Source of the DNA: Pomacea canaliculata
Taxonomy: Eukaryota; Mollusca; Gastropoda; Architaenioglossa; Ampullariidae
Length of the DNA stretch: 64,000 nt
Reading direction: 5' to 3'
Assembly (NCBI RefSeq): GCF_003073045.1
Contig: NC_037590.1
Span: forward strand, 28,794,449-28,858,448
Shown one piece after another: positions 1 to 39,329 of this stretch (positions within the stretch are counted from its first letter, which is position 1; each line of letters begins with the position of its first letter). The position numbers and the translations under genes were made by a program. The notes beneath the pieces were generated by a model that was given only the letters and a program-made list of their open reading frames with translations, ran no database searches and was not told the DNA's origin.

Positions 1-5
1 TCTAC

Positions 6-2633
6 CTGGCACTTTTCCTTCAGTTTCATTGTTACTTCTCTGAATTCAGCTACCGTCCTTACTGATGCTACAGCATCACGAATGTCTCTGTGTATATGAA
101 GCCTGGAAAAATACATACAACTTTTAAACATGTATTGTAATAACCTTTGAACAGATTTTAGAACTGTTTTATTTGCTAACAACACCTTTCAGACATTTGG
201 TAGAGCTGTGTGTGAGATTTTTTTTCTTACACCTTGTTACAGGCAGTCTAACATAATCCTGCATAACATTGCTGTAAATCAATTGTACCTATTCAAATTG
301 TGACTAAATTCTAAAAGTTTTGAATCTCACATCTTGGCAAGCAGCAAGTTAGGAAAACTTGTGTTTTACCATAAACTGGCTGTAAACAAAACAAAATTTC
401 TGAACTTACACAGTCCATCTCCATGACTGAAAAGCAACACACAAAAAATTAGTATGATGATCTATAACTCTCTGGCCATTATTTTTCCATTTAATTTTCC
501 ATTCCAGGTCTGTTTTCAGGTTATTATATCTAAGATATACTTCCTAGACATAGAACTCCCACCTATATATTTGTTTGAGACACTTAAAAACAAAATTATG
601 ACAGTAACTGACACATACGCATGATGAAAAAGCTTGAACAGATGACCTCGAACATAGGAAGATACACATGGGTACTTTTCTACAAAGTCAAGGTACTCTT
701 CTGCCATCTCCCAAATAGGTGGTGATAAACCATGGAACAGAGCAGGATTATGAAGATTTCCCTCTGAAAATCATCAAACAACAGTCCATTTAAGCTGATG
801 ATATGTACACTTTTAAAATTTGTCATCTATGTACAACAAAAATATATAAAATACTTAAATATGAGGACATAGAACCTAATAAATCTTTAGGACTAATTAT
901 AAACATGGTACAAACAGAATGAAAAATACCTGCTGTCATAACTCCTTCTGCTCCTGTTTCCTCAAGACATCGATACACATCCTCCATATACTGTATATTT
1001 CCATTTGCAAACACTGGGATATTAACTGCATTTCTAGAATTGGAAGAAATAACACTGCTGTTTGAAACAAAGATTTGGGCAGTAAATAGCAGGTTCAAGA
1101 TAATACTAACTAAAAATAGTAGTCTTAATAAAATACCTTTATTAATCATGAGTAAACATCATAAATAAAGCTTTATTGAAAATTCTCTCCCTTTATCAAG
1201 CAATAAATGACATTAACATTTGGATAGGACTACTTCTTATGTTGAGAAACATTTCAGTAAACATACTTGACTGCCTTTATGATGTTCCAATCTGCAAGGC
1301 CTGTATGTACACCCTTCTGATCTATTGTGCGCCCATGAACAGTCAAAAGCTGAAACAAGTTAAAAATGCACACAAAAGCTCATTCACATGGTCATTGTAA
1401 AACAACATTAAGAGTGCATCTTAAGAAAATATTACTTTATCCCCTCTAATCTGTTTCTTCCCACCAATCTCCAGATTCTCTTCTATCAGTATGCATGCTA
1501 CATCCACAACAGAAAGACAGCTTTCATTTCATATATGTCTTTTAAATTTCAACTGTACCTGACATCCTGCACTCTCCAGCATTTTAGCATACTTCACAGT
1601 TTTTTCCACAGATGGGAATACACGAATTTTGCAAGTGATTGGAACCTTCAAGTTTTCATGGCATATTTTCACTGCAACATTAAAATAATACAGTCTCATA
1701 AGAGTTACAAAGACAAGGTCATGGAAGATGTTAGAGAAAATGCGAATATCTATAAGAAATTCACAAAGTGATGATTAAAGTTTATTTATAAACATACAAA
1801 TGAAGAGGATTCTTAAAAAATCAATACAGTACCAACATTGTTAGTACATTCCTTTAAACTTCCAGGGCCAGTGCTACTGCTTAACAAGTGTAAATGTAAT
1901 TAAAATAATATAGTAAACAAACCCATATCTCTCAAAAGATCCCATTCATCCTGTAGAAAAGCACCATAATGACCACGACGTGCAATACTTTGGGGGCAGC
2001 CAATGTTGAGGTCAATAGCATCACACTTGTCTTCTACAATTTTCCCAGCTGCCAGCAACGTATTGGGGTCATTGGCACAAAACTGAAGATTAAAGGTAAT
2101 CTTTTGGATTTAGTTTTTTTATATTTTTTTAGCTTAAATGAGTGTGAAGGTTTGAAAAATTATCCAATATGATACTTTAGGCATATGTAAAGCAAGTGCT
2201 GTATAATTATGTCCACTCTACTCCTTACCCAACAAAAAGAGAAAAACTTTACCAATAACATATTATGAATGTTTTTTTATTATTATTAAGCAATTATAGC
2301 AACAGCTCATTAATTGTAACCCGCGATTTTTGTCTGCTGTTACTCAATTCTAAATTATTTTACAAACAGTATTCATTGAGATACCGTGTAATTAGAAGTT
2401 ACCTGAACAATAAGAGGTCGATCACCTTCACATGACTGCAGTGATTCTCTCTGATAATTTACATCACGAATAAAGACAGATGCATGCAGCATGGGTGTAT
2501 AGCACAGCTGAGCACCGTATCTGCGACTTAGCATTCTCCATGCAAGCTCACTCTGATCAACCATTGGAGCCACAACAAGCTTTGCTGATCGAAGATTAGT
2601 TCTCCAAAAGTCGAACCCACCAGGTTTAGCCAT
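6..2633 (-). CDS. DUS1L: tRNA-dihydrouridine synthase 1-like, 5' seven exons (partial)
   Basis: FMN-dependent enzyme that reduces uridine to dihydrouridine in the D-loop of tRNAs. Seven exons with GT-AG borders join in frame to 311 codons: 2403-2633, 1923-2082, 1559-1671, 1267-1349, 930-1033, 619-763 and 6-102. The ATG at 2633 matches the family N-terminus; the reading frame extends upstream without another ATG. Visible family motifs are [13 protein letters not shown] (residues 21-33), the substrate-loop motif NIGCPQ with the catalytic Cys at 106, [29 protein letters not shown] and PVFANGNIQ (the FMN-phosphate side of the TIM barrel). The helical tRNA-binding part follows ([20 protein letters not shown]). 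The last visible exon ends at a donor at positions 4-5, so the C-terminal portion, including the usual cysteine-rich region, lies outside the window. Certain at family level. Confidence 0.96.
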
Positions 2634-4392
2634 GCTTATCACAATACGTTTAATTTATTAATCTGCAAAGCTAATGAACTTCTATATAACTGTAATGAGG
2701 AACTATACAGACTTCTTTTTTGTTGTTACAATCAACATTTTTAAAAAAAAAAGCTTTTTCAGCTTTATATGCAGAATTTCATACACGCACTTGCTCACAT
2801 TCAACTTTCTGATAGTTCTTCACCTTATGCACGATGCAAGCATCAATAGCATGCAAGTGGTATAAAAGACTACGAGATTTGTGTTGACCAAAGACAGTTT
2901 TTTGCTCTATGAATGACTTAGTAAGGATTTAAACAGCGATCTCCAGTCAACGACGAACGCAATAATTGTCCTTAATCTCAGAAAGAAGCCGCCTCCTAAG
3001 TAGAGCTCAATGTTTACAGAAACGTCACCGCTACCCATGTGGAATCTCAAGGGACGCCACTGTTACACATTACCCATCAGTTTGCAGAGTGATCCGTTCC
3101 TATACGAAGCTGAACTGATGAAAAGGTGCCTCAAAATACCACACAACTGCCACATTTTTTTCTTTTTAACTCAAAGGGTCTCTCTTCCATATCTGAGCAT
3201 GAATTGCACTATTTTTCCTATAAATGAGACATTTAGCCGTGGCTTCTTAAAATGTGACCACAAGCTATTATAGGTTTTAAAATAAGGAAGGTTTCAGTGT
3301 TTTATCAAGAAACTTGCAAGAGGATTAGCAAATACTGTCATTATTTAACCATTCCTGTCTTAAAACCCTTTACTATGATATGTCTAAGTGAAATTGTATC
3401 TTTTAAACTAGCCCCTTCAGCACCAAGTTACTCGCAATCTATTCAACGCGTACAATTTTTTCCCCATTTCTCTTATTATTTTTAGAATGCGCACAAATAA
3501 TAACAACAACTTTAGTATAAAGTATGCCCGAAAAATAGCTATATACGAGCCTATTGTGCCAATTCTACCTTCTTGAAGACACAGGCAAATAAAAGAAAGA
3601 TTGGGATAAAGTGAAAAAATATTTACATGTATGTATATGCTCTCTATGCATCTAATTAACATCATTGATGTTGTCCTTTTCTTTCTCTCTCTCATACACA
3701 CGGTATACAAATGATGACTCAGAGATACTACCAATGAACTTGATACAAGTTTATCTTAGAGTTTTATCAACAGTATGAATGAAAGCCCTTTAATGTCTCA
3801 GTAAACAATCGTAATTCTACACAAAATTTTTAATTCTGTCAAGATCATAAATAAGACAGGCATGTTAAACAGATTCAGAACAGTGAGATGTGCTGGCAGA
3901 GACATTCTGCATAGATGGTTTTGAATTCAGTCTTTTTCTGAAATGATTCTTGTGCAGTTTTGTCAGCTGTTCTGCAATGTCTCCTTCATCTTTGAAGTAA
4001 TGTGCAAGTTACAGCTGTCATTTTTTTTCAAGAATACACTGTTATTTGTCAATAACAAAAGTTAACAAATGGCACAACTTCATGACTGGGTTTGGGTCCC
4101 AGGAATGTGAAAGTCTGGACTTTCAACAGAAGTGAACGCTTGAAGCCTGTTGCTGGTCTCTCTGCTGTAGACTGTATTAAGGAGCAAAGAACACTTCATA
4201 GTTTGTTTAATTTCACTTTATATTAACAAAAATTAAAGCAATGAATTCTGAAAATGAGTTTTGACAACGAAATACACTTTAACATCCTTATGTTAAGAAA
4301 CTGATTATTAAAATATTATTTTTATATTTTTGCAACTTGATTTATTTTTTTGACACTTGTATTCAGACTCAATGTCAGAGATTAAGTACTTT
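2634..4392. other. DUS1L-POLR3A intergenic region
   Basis: About 1.76 kb separates the POLR3A stop codon from the DUS1L start codon; both genes run on the minus strand. It must hold the DUS1L promoter and 5'UTR and the POLR3A 3'UTR. I see no TATA box or strong promoter motif near 2.65-3.0 kb and no convincing coding exon. The open frames here are AT-rich and lack codon bias or family similarity. Confidence 0.7.
4341..4346 (-). terminator. POLR3A poly(A) signal
   Basis: AATAAA on the minus strand (TTTATT on plus) about 47 bases after the POLR3A stop codon. This implies a very short 3'UTR. Confidence 0.6.
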
Positions 4393-29888
<25,496 letters not shown>

Positions 29889-30201
29889 TGTTATAGTGGC
29901 TGATTAGCCAGTTAACCACTTCTTTTAGTTTTCAAATTAACGTCAAAGTTTATGGTGACCATCAACTGCTGTATTTACATTCACGTTTTATTCCTTACAT
30001 GCTACTTTCCTAAGGGCGGCTACTCTTTAAGCTTGCAAGTGACAATATCGCATTATTGTTTCTTGTATAATTTATATGCTGAAACAAAATATGCTGAGAT
30101 ATTTGGATTAAAGACAAATAAATTAATTATATCATTAAATTTACTCCTCTGAATAAAAAAGTACAAGTATAAGAAAAAAGAGTTTCAGATTTGCATACAC
30201 G

Positions 30202-30224
30202 CTACTTCCGTTTCTCGCGAGAAA
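30202..30224 (-). promoter_or_regulatory. POLR3A promoter: CGCG palindrome plus ETS site
   Basis: The perfect 14-bp palindrome TTTCTCGCGAGAAA (30211-30224) contains TCTCGCGAGA, a core element of TATA-less housekeeping promoters. Next to it (30204-30210) is ACTTCCG, an ETS-type CGGAAGT site on the minus strand. They lie about 320-340 bases upstream of the POLR3A ATG, in an otherwise AT-rich region. The function is inferred from motif and position. Confidence 0.6.
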
Positions 30225-33200
30225 GATCACTGATATCGTTCATTTACTTGAGCATCGTGGTCTTTTGGAGGTCGGTGGTCTTAGAGATCGGCGTTTCTCT
30301 GACAGTGTACATTGAGAGGGTATCGATGACAGTAATATGGACTGGAGACAGTCATCATTTATTTTGAACTTTCGAAATGTGTTTATTTTATCGCGTTATT
30401 TTTTTAATAAGTGGCTTCGACTTTAATGTATTCCAGAGACTAAAAAAAAAAACCATCGACCAATAAATAGAATCCAGTGCAATCCTTCTGATAATGATTT
30501 CCATCGTTAAAGTATTCAGTTTATTTTATGTTGCTTATTACAACGGTTTTTTCCGTTGTATTATTTATCTTTTTGATGACAGATATAAGCTTTATTTTAC
30601 ATTTGTTAGTTCAGTCAAATACTGGAATTTGGTGGTTAGGTTATAATTATAGCTGGATAGTAAAACTTGTTTCATAAAAATACCAGTTTGCTGAAGTAGG
30701 GAGTCGGGTATGCACACAGAATGTGGTGATGATTTGTTCCACAGGCTAGAGTCGCTGAATATTGTGATGTATTAGATGGAATCTGAACAGACTGTGTGCA
30801 ATACTGCCCTTTAAATACCACTATTTTCTAGGCCTTATTTAAAAACTATTGTAATGGCGGTTTAAGTTTTTATTGTTATTCCTTTTTAGAGACCATGAAA
30901 AAGTAGTTAGTTAAGCCAGTGTGTAATGATGACTATTAAACTAGAGTCTCCAAAGCCCTGATGGATCACATAGAATCTGAACACGCTGTGTTGTCTGTTC
31001 TCTATTGTAAGCTGGTTGATTAACAGATTACTTGTATTCATGCCTTTCAAGAAATATTTGTGCTACCGGGATTGTAAACGTGTTGATCTAAAAGGATAGT
31101 AAAAAATCGGTGAGGCAGATTTTTCAGGCGAAAGGGAATAATGTCTAGAGTACTCTGTGATGATTCAGATGACGAGTCGGATGACTTCTTATCAAACCTG
31201 GTTACAGTTTTTGTGACCATGTTTGCAGCAGGAGTTACAAGAAGACTTGAATAAATTACTGAGAGTGCTCATAAAGTTTTCTTATGAACATGTGTGATAA
31301 TTTAGCGTTCTCATGAGCATAAAGGGTTATTATTTGCAGGGTGGACACTTCAGCATTAATGTTTTCTTTTGAAGCGTAAAGAAAACTTTACATTGAAACA
31401 TTTCTGTTATGAAGAAAATTACGGCTACACGCTGGCACAATGATGACACTTAATAGGCTAGAGTTCTGCACAGTTTTTACTGAATGCTGAGAATCCTGTC
31501 TGAGTGCTATATGCCATAATTATTTGAAGGAACTTTTGGTTTTAGCAAGCAGTACACGTTAGGGATAGTTTTTTATATATATATAGGCTGTATTCAGCAC
31601 AATCTGGCATTAAAATCCAGATCACCCTTATGCTACACAAATGACTGAAAAATATTGTAACTAGTGAGGTGTTTGCTGGACAGTAGGATTGACCTTAGCG
31701 TATTAAAAGGCGTAACTAGGCGCAGTTTTTGTATGGTTTTATCTTAAAGCCTGCTGTGGTATATGTTCGCCCTCGTCTAAATATTGGCGGGGATGGTGTG
31801 GATTTCCGTAACCGCACACAGACACGTTAGTTTAGTCCTTGTTACTCCTCGAGGAGCATAGGACCGCAACAACACCTCGCCAGCGGACCTGGATTTGGGC
31901 AGCCCCCTTACACAGACACATTGCCACACTTAGCTTTTGCACAAAGAACCTAGATAGGTAGAAACAGTTCAAAGAAAAGGGGGGTAGGGATGAAGTGGGA
32001 GATATATAGTATGCGGAAGGTGAAGCCAATCCTCTCCATCGCCATTTCTGTCGCCTTCGCGTTAAATCACGTACATGTAATCTGTGAGGATGAGAAGCCA
32101 GAGGTGCCAATCGTCCCTGAAACTGACACCTCCGGTTGAGCTGCAAAACAAACAACAAAACTGTAGCGATGTTTTAAAAGTATTTTATTGACCAAAGCAG
32201 CGTATCATTGAAACAGTACATGTAGATATTAATGGCTCCAACATTACAGAAATAAAAGTAATGGAAATATGTGGACTGTTGGCGCCCAGTGGTAAGAAAT
32301 TAGTTTGCATCACATTAGCAAAGTTAGGAACTCGATTTCAACGAATTAAAAGGATTTACATCTCGTATGGCTAATCGACAACTACGCAATCGTCACTGTA
32401 TTCTCGATTCTCTCATAATTGCGTCTTTTGTTCTGCATTTTCATGAAAACAGCTTTCGTTTCTTCTCTCGTCTCTTCAAATTCCCTATTTCTGAGCAAGG
32501 ACTGCGAATATTGTTCTTAATGCACTTGCTTTAAGACTAGTGCATGCGTCGGTAACCACACAATTGAAAGCCATACCTTGTAACTGGTCATGGCGCATAC
32601 CCGATCATAGGGAATTAGCAAAGGTATATATATTTCTGGACTGTCGAATGACCGTAGTTCTGTTTGGGAAAACAGTTATCATTTGTGTGCTTTTGGCTTC
32701 TTTCACCACATAAATCATGCTTTGCCCACAAAAAAAGTTTGTGGTTGTTTGGTTGGTTTGTTTGTTGTTTTGTTTTTTTTTTTTGGGGGGGGGGTCTGAT
32801 GCTGATTTTCGCAGTTAAAAGCGCAGATCATACACTGCCTGCTGAAATAAATCTGTACATAACGAGTATTGTGTATTTTGATGAGGATTTATTTTAGCTC
32901 CCTGTTTATCAATCCATTTTGCATGAATTCGATCATGAACTTCAACATGATTATGAACATGCGACTAGATAAAGCCAATAAGTAAGTGGGAAAACAAGCA
33001 GAGCACTTGAAAAAAATCTAGATGCACTTTAGGATGTTAACATTTCATTTTTCTTAAAAGGTTTGCATACGTAGAGAACTATTAATGGCGATGCAGTTTC
33101 ATATAAAAAGTAGTTTAAGTGCTATATAACAAGCAATGCTTGATGTCGTTACATGTATCCAGAGAAGGGAGTTATATAGGATACTTCTTTAGTGTACTCT

Positions 33201-33560
33201 CAATATCTGTTCATCCTGAAACAGAACGCACGAGAGACTAACCTTACAAGTTGTCTATACTGCAGTCAAATTATAACATGAAATGTAAATCAAGCGTAAC
33301 GAACACGAGCACGCCTAAAGCGTTTACAGAGGAAGATGAATAAAAACGTTAATGAAAATATTACATTCTATTTGAAACTACGTCACTTCGGTTTCTTTTT
33401 TACAGCTGATATATTAGTAGCCAAAAGGTTTAAGTACGCTTAATTAGCATACATATTTCTGCTGTTGCAATTCTCTTGCAGGCGCAAAGCGAAAATGGCA
33501 TGTGTTTTGCTATCCTCGTTTTGTATCTCTACAAATGCCAACGAGTATTTTTAAATCTCT
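30225..33560. other. POLR3A-DUOXA intergenic region
   Basis: About 3.3 kb between the POLR3A promoter and the end of DUOXA. No coding exon was recognised. It holds a GC-richer patch at 31780-32110 with a GGAGCATAGG motif resembling the repeats at 10.4 and 28.6 kb, and a T-run/G-run low-complexity tract at about 32769-32793. The 108-codon minus frame at 31832-32158 lies in the repeat-like patch and has no family match. Confidence 0.55.
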
Positions 33561-36500
33561 TTACTTGAGGGCTGCTGCATTTTCGTACTCTTCGTCTGGC
33601 ATATTCTGATAGTCCTCGCCGTCATCATTGGAAATGTGACGCATGGGAACCGGCGGTGGGGGGCGGCGCCTGGGCTTCTGGAAGCGCTGAGTAAATCGCC
33701 GCTGTGCAGGGCGCATCTCTTGAGGCATCTGAAGAAGAGACGATGACTTCCCGTTTCACTTATTGTGAGGCTTTTAACCCACGAACAATTAATTTTCCTT
33801 CTTTAAGCATTTTTTTATGAGGTAGAAGGTTTCCCTGTCAATTCTTTGAGATACAGACCTATCCTGTTTCACCAGGTAACATTATAGGCGCCTTTAGTGG
33901 TATCAGTTACAAAGTTTGCTAAGGCATTCATAATATTGTGCATGATTGAAACTCACCTGTTTATGGTAATATTAAGTGACGAAAAGATTATATTCGGCAG
34001 AAAATATAGAAAGTATAAAATTCAGTCGAAAACCCCCTAAATCCTTAATGCTTTATTTTCTACAAGGGGACTATAAATAAATAATGATGCTTAAATATAT
34101 GCTATTTTGTCCTCGGATGCTTTTTTCCCCCACAAGACAGGCTTAGATTACAGATACTAAGAACAAATAGATTCCTTTTGTGAGATACAGGCTCATGCCA
34201 ATCTACATAAACAGAAAGTGGTGTTTGAACAAAACACGTCCATGTTTAACACGATATGCTTCTCCACACACAATTTATGTTTGAAACTTCAGGTCTCGCA
34301 AATGGGAAAGAAGTTATTTATAGGTTGGAAACTAGAATATCGTAATGAAGTAATCCTATCGTCTTTAAGTGGTATTTTGGTATTCTCCAATTTTAAACTT
34401 TTTATAAAAAAAATTTTTTAAATATAAAAATATTAAGAGCAAATGTACTGTTTTTCTTAAATGAACATATCAATTATTAAAGCAGATTTTTCTTTTTGAA
34501 ACAAATGCTCAAAAACCAGTCGGTTTGTCATAATAAAAAAAAATTGTCAGATCTTCGTTGCAGGCATAACAAAGTTTTTTTCATATGATTTTTTTTCCCC
34601 ACCTCGGCAAGGAGAAGACGTCAGAGAAAGTCGGAACAATACCTACCCGGACTTCATATATCTCATCGTCAGTTGGTTCAGCAGCTGCTGCAGAAGCGCT
34701 TCTATCAGCTTCCTTTTCGGCGGTTTCATCTTCTTCGTCTTCTTCTTCTCTTCTGTCACTTACTACCGGTTCTTCCTCTGATATGAACACAAAAGCACTG
34801 GCAAAAATTAGGTCAGATCATTTTCCCCTCCCCCCTTTGTCAATCAAGGGCAAGTACTTACGCATCTTTTCTAATGATTAGGATATGCCAATACAAATTC
34901 TATATATATATTAAAAAAAGCACGTAGTAAATATAACTGCTACGAACGCACATTGCCGTGGGTGTTTTCCTTGGAAATGTAAGGTCAAATATGCATCGTG
35001 GTTAAGATACTAAGGGTTCAAATAATCAGATGTTACGCTGGTTTTCTGGAAGAAGCTATAATTTTTCAATCATGTTATGTCTACTTTCTAAGATTTATAT
35101 TACTTGTTTAATTGTGAACTTGAACTTATCCGAGCAAACTTAAACTCAAACTAAAAAAAAAAAAAATGCTTAGACATACTTTCTACTTGTACCTCCTCCG
35201 AGTCCTGGATGACGTCAGCGTTGAAGAATGTAGCAATCAGTTGAGGACAGCGTAAATCCATAACGTACACCACCACACCCAATATAATGCACAAGATACC
35301 TGAATGATAAGTAAAGCAGCGTCGTCATCTTACCAAATCACCAAATCACTAAACAAAGAGCAGAGCGTGTGCCGGTGGTCAAAATTATGCCCCTTCACCC
35401 AGATGCGTTGTTACGATGAAAGCTCAAGTCGAGGAATCTGTTTAAGCTAATCTTCCTATTTAAAAAAAATATCTTTTCTTTTTCACGCATCGCACAAGAG
35501 GAATTCTTTCTTTTTTAAAAGTACATTATTATGTACATGTATGAAATCCTGTTCTCAAAAGTAGTTCGATGTGTCATCGAAATCGCAGCTGTTTTTAGAG
35601 AATCAGTTTCCTTTGTTTATGCACCAAGAGATATTACTTTTAATTATTGCTTAATTTTGAATTATGCATTGCGTCTGTACAAACTACATAATCCAGAACA
35701 TCTGGAAGATTGTTTAGACAAAATGTTTCAATAGATCACACTAACAACAAGCAGTTAATATCTTTTATATCAGTTTTATCAGCCCATTCTTTCATTCCTC
35801 TCTGTGTGTCATCTAAGTTGAAAGGCGTCGGATACTGTCTGTAGAAGTGTACTTCTGTAACAGTCGCAAGCATTTGTCTGCATATTTTTTAATGAGCGTA
35901 AACACCTTTAAATATTTTGTTCATAAAGCTGAACACTATAACAGACTGAAACGCTGGCCACGTGTTTACCTGTAATCAAACAGATCCAAAAGCTTCCTCC
36001 AAAAGCGAACTCCAGCACATGCTTGTCAGAGAATGGTATCTTTAATTCGTTAACATTGCGTAATGTTGCCCATATGATGTTGGAGGTCACCATTGCAGCT
36101 CCAGTCATGACCAAAAAATATGCCCCATAGCGAAGCAATACGAAAAATAGAATATTTGTCAGGATCCACAGAGGAAACGCCAGCCTAAAGAAAAATCATT
36201 TCACCTATTGACACATGTGCAGAAGACTATAATATTGTCATCGACTACAACATCGGTACAATTTTATTGAGACAAGCGAATTGTGTCCATTTTTCGGCAA
36301 AATAGCATAAAAGGCTACTTTACAATCTATAGCCAGGATTTATATTAAAATATTTCCACAGATTGTCTGTGGTTAAGAAGTCATGTAGATTGCTTCCTCG
36401 TGGTGAACAGTATAGGTGGTAATGAAGCTAAGAAATATTTTATTTTTCTCGACTCTCATTCAATCGCTCTCTTTCTCTCTCTCTCGCACTTGCACTAAAT

Positions 36501-39002
36501 ATAGGGAACAACAAGCAAGCAATGCCACAAAATTATATAACGATTTATTAAAGTCTCCTCCCCCCCACAAATAAAAAATGAGACGACAATAATAGTTAAT
36601 GTGTCTGTATCACGCCGAGAACGACTAAAGACTAACAAAATTTTCAAACGTCGCCAGTGCCCATAGGATGGGTACATAGCCATAGAGGATAGTTACTGTA
36701 AAGTATCTTTGCCCTAGATATCGCCCAAGACACAAGTTTACTCACCACAAGACTATGTGAGAATACCAGCCAGCCTGGCGGTAATGACGGCCCCAGCGAA
36801 TCCCCTCGCCGTCGAAGGTGAAATACTCAGCCACCCACAAGATGGGCAAAGGCAGCCCACGGAACTGTGCGGCACGATACTGCTGGTTGAAACGACCAGC
36901 TGAAACGACCAATTTTCTGTAAGCGAGACTCACAAGAATTCTTAGCAGTTTTTAATGTGATTGAAACATCAGCACTCGTAGTCTGTTAACTCGAGGCATC
37001 TCTCTGGACAAGTTAGGTGTCTCTTAAAACAATAAACAGGCTGCACGAAAAAAAAATTCAGCAAATGACTACTGACCAGAATTCTTTTGCATACATGCAA
37101 TGTGTCACGAACGATAACATTCTTATACCCATTCCTTCTGGAAATTTGAAAAATTTACCAAAAGGTCCGAAACCAGGACGTCCCTGACGCCATTCCCAGC
37201 TGAAGTGTTCATTGTAGTTGATAGTCTCGTTTAACTGTTTCTCCGGCTCTCCTGTTTTAGATATATATATTCTTTTTTCTGTATTGGATTAGGAACTTTA
37301 TCTCTAACTGATAAATCTGTGCTCACAGGATGCTATAGACAACTAAGGGACATAAAATAGTATAATTTGGAAAGGTAACTCTTCATTTGGATAATCATAT
37401 TCGAACACTTCAAAAACTATGTAATTGGTCTCAACCTATTGTAATTATGATAGTTAATTTAAATCATCTTAAATGATTGATGTTGCATGACAACCTTTTT
37501 TGAAGAAAAGATAATCTTAAAAGTGGTAGCAGATCAAGATGCATGTGATTTGGGCAAAATGAATAGATTACCCTTTAAAGTGACATTAATGCCACGGAGA
37601 CCAATGTTGACGCCAATAGTAGCTGTTATGTCATCACCGATGCCTGCTTTATATTTAGTTGGTGTTGAGGTGATTGTGGATACCTCCCATGTCATGGCAA
37701 AATTCGATACTGAAATGTAAGAAAATTGGTCGGTTTGCACAAAAGTTATATGAACAATTGCGATTAATTGCGAATAATGTCCCAGACACACCTGACTTTT
37801 ACAATTAAATCTGTTCTGGTCTATTTGGCTTGTTTGTTACTTGCTCGAGAGAAATTTAAGAACCCTTAAAAAAATGGAATTCAAATGATGTATGTCTTTT
37901 GGAAACTCTTTGATTTTCAAGCAAAAGTCAGTACTGACATCTAGTGGCCTGGTCAATTAACCTTGTAGTTCAAAAAGCATTCACACATTTGACATCCATG
38001 CCCCTTTGATGTACCCCTCCCTTTTTCAAATACATATTGTTGATGGTGGTGGGCAGGTCCAGATATACATATATATCAAGACCGCAGATAGGCATATAAA
38101 ATGATTTTACAACACGAGTCTAAATAATGTAACTGGATTACAACATAAAAAATGTTATCAGAGAAGAGTTCTTGGTATTGTCTGGCTCCAACAGAGAGTA
38201 GGAGGTAATAAAAATGTTTATATCGGCATTTAAAAATCTTCTGCTTTTTCTACCACATCAGACATTCAAACAAGGAGAACGACAAAAAGCATCAATGGTT
38301 TCTCTTATTTAGAGATAACATGTAGCCAGAGAAATCTTTATTCACTATAACATCCAAATGGCACGCAAGTGCCTTTGCTAAGCTGAGAACCACAACGCTG
38401 GGTATTAATGCTGCTAACGAGAGATGGTTTGAGATACAACGATACAAACAGACTGTCCAGTCTGTAAGAAAACTGACGATAACTGACGCGCTCGCACACA
38501 ACCACACACACTCAAACGTACTTCAGTAGTTAATGTGAAAGAAATTAAAGTAGTAATCACATACCAAGTATTACGGCTCCAATGAACAAGCTTAAAGTGA
38601 TCCGCGTGAAAGCAAACAGTCTCTGTAAAGAGAAAATTCTATTGAATAGATGATCATACAATTCTGTTGCTATTTCGTTGACTACTAAAACGATATTGTC
38701 CTCTTCCTGCTGATGTACAATATAAACCTAACCTGCTTGGTGTTATCCGGTCTAGATATTTTGCACAATCTTTCTTTCAAGGGAAGGATACAAATTAGTT
38801 TTTCCCCATTCTCGCAAAAGTGTTTATTTTGTTGACTCACCTCTTTTCCTCTGATACCTGGCAGTACGAGGAAGAATGATGCAGCGAGAATAACAAAGCA
38901 GAACACTAGCCCCGATACTACAAGATCGGCCTCTACAGGGATGTGTACAGCCTCGTAGAAAGTTGGCGCTCCATTCTGTCTGAAAGCGTCGTACAGCCCC
39001 AT
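33561..39002 (-). CDS. DUOXA: Dual oxidase maturation factor
   Basis: ER/plasma-membrane partner that lets dual oxidase leave the ER and work at the cell surface. Nine exons join in frame to 412 residues: 38841-39002, 38565-38622, 37572-37709, 37159-37251, 36746-36899, 35970-36184, 35180-35299, 34647-34777, 33561-33728. The ATG has a good context (acgATGG). Features in order: N-terminal tail, first membrane span at about 29-47 followed by VLPGIRGKE, second span at about 58-75, then an extracellular loop with sequons N115-VT and N127-ET and the hallmark LNETINYNEHFSW. Three further spans lie at about 202-218, 222-241 and 263-287. The cytoplasmic tail is acidic, then Arg/Pro-rich, ending YENAAALK. 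It is longer than human DUOXA1 (343) because of this tail. No DUOX gene is visible nearby. Confidence 0.95.
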
Positions 39003-39329
39003 CGTCACCTACTTAACACAAAGTGTGCAAGATGTTTAGTAATGTTTAGTGCACCTGTGTATAATGTACACATTTCTTTCTCCAGCATGAGATAGTCTTT
39101 GCATACATTTCTTGAAAGCGTATATAGATGTTCACTGTTCAAACCCTCCACAATATCCGTGAAGCGCTGACGAAACAGTGACGTACGACTGTATTAGCCA
39201 CGCCTAACATTTATGGAGAAGAATGCATTTATTTGCATAGAGAAGGAAGAGGTTGAGAAGGAGACAGAGAAGAGAAAAGTGACGGGGTGCACACACCATC
39301 AAAACATACACACAAGCAAGCATCCGTTC

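Noticed and set aside
31832-32158. 108-codon minus-strand ORF
   Set aside because: GC-richer repeat-like patch sharing a motif with LINE 3' ends; peptide is Arg/Ser-rich without a family match.
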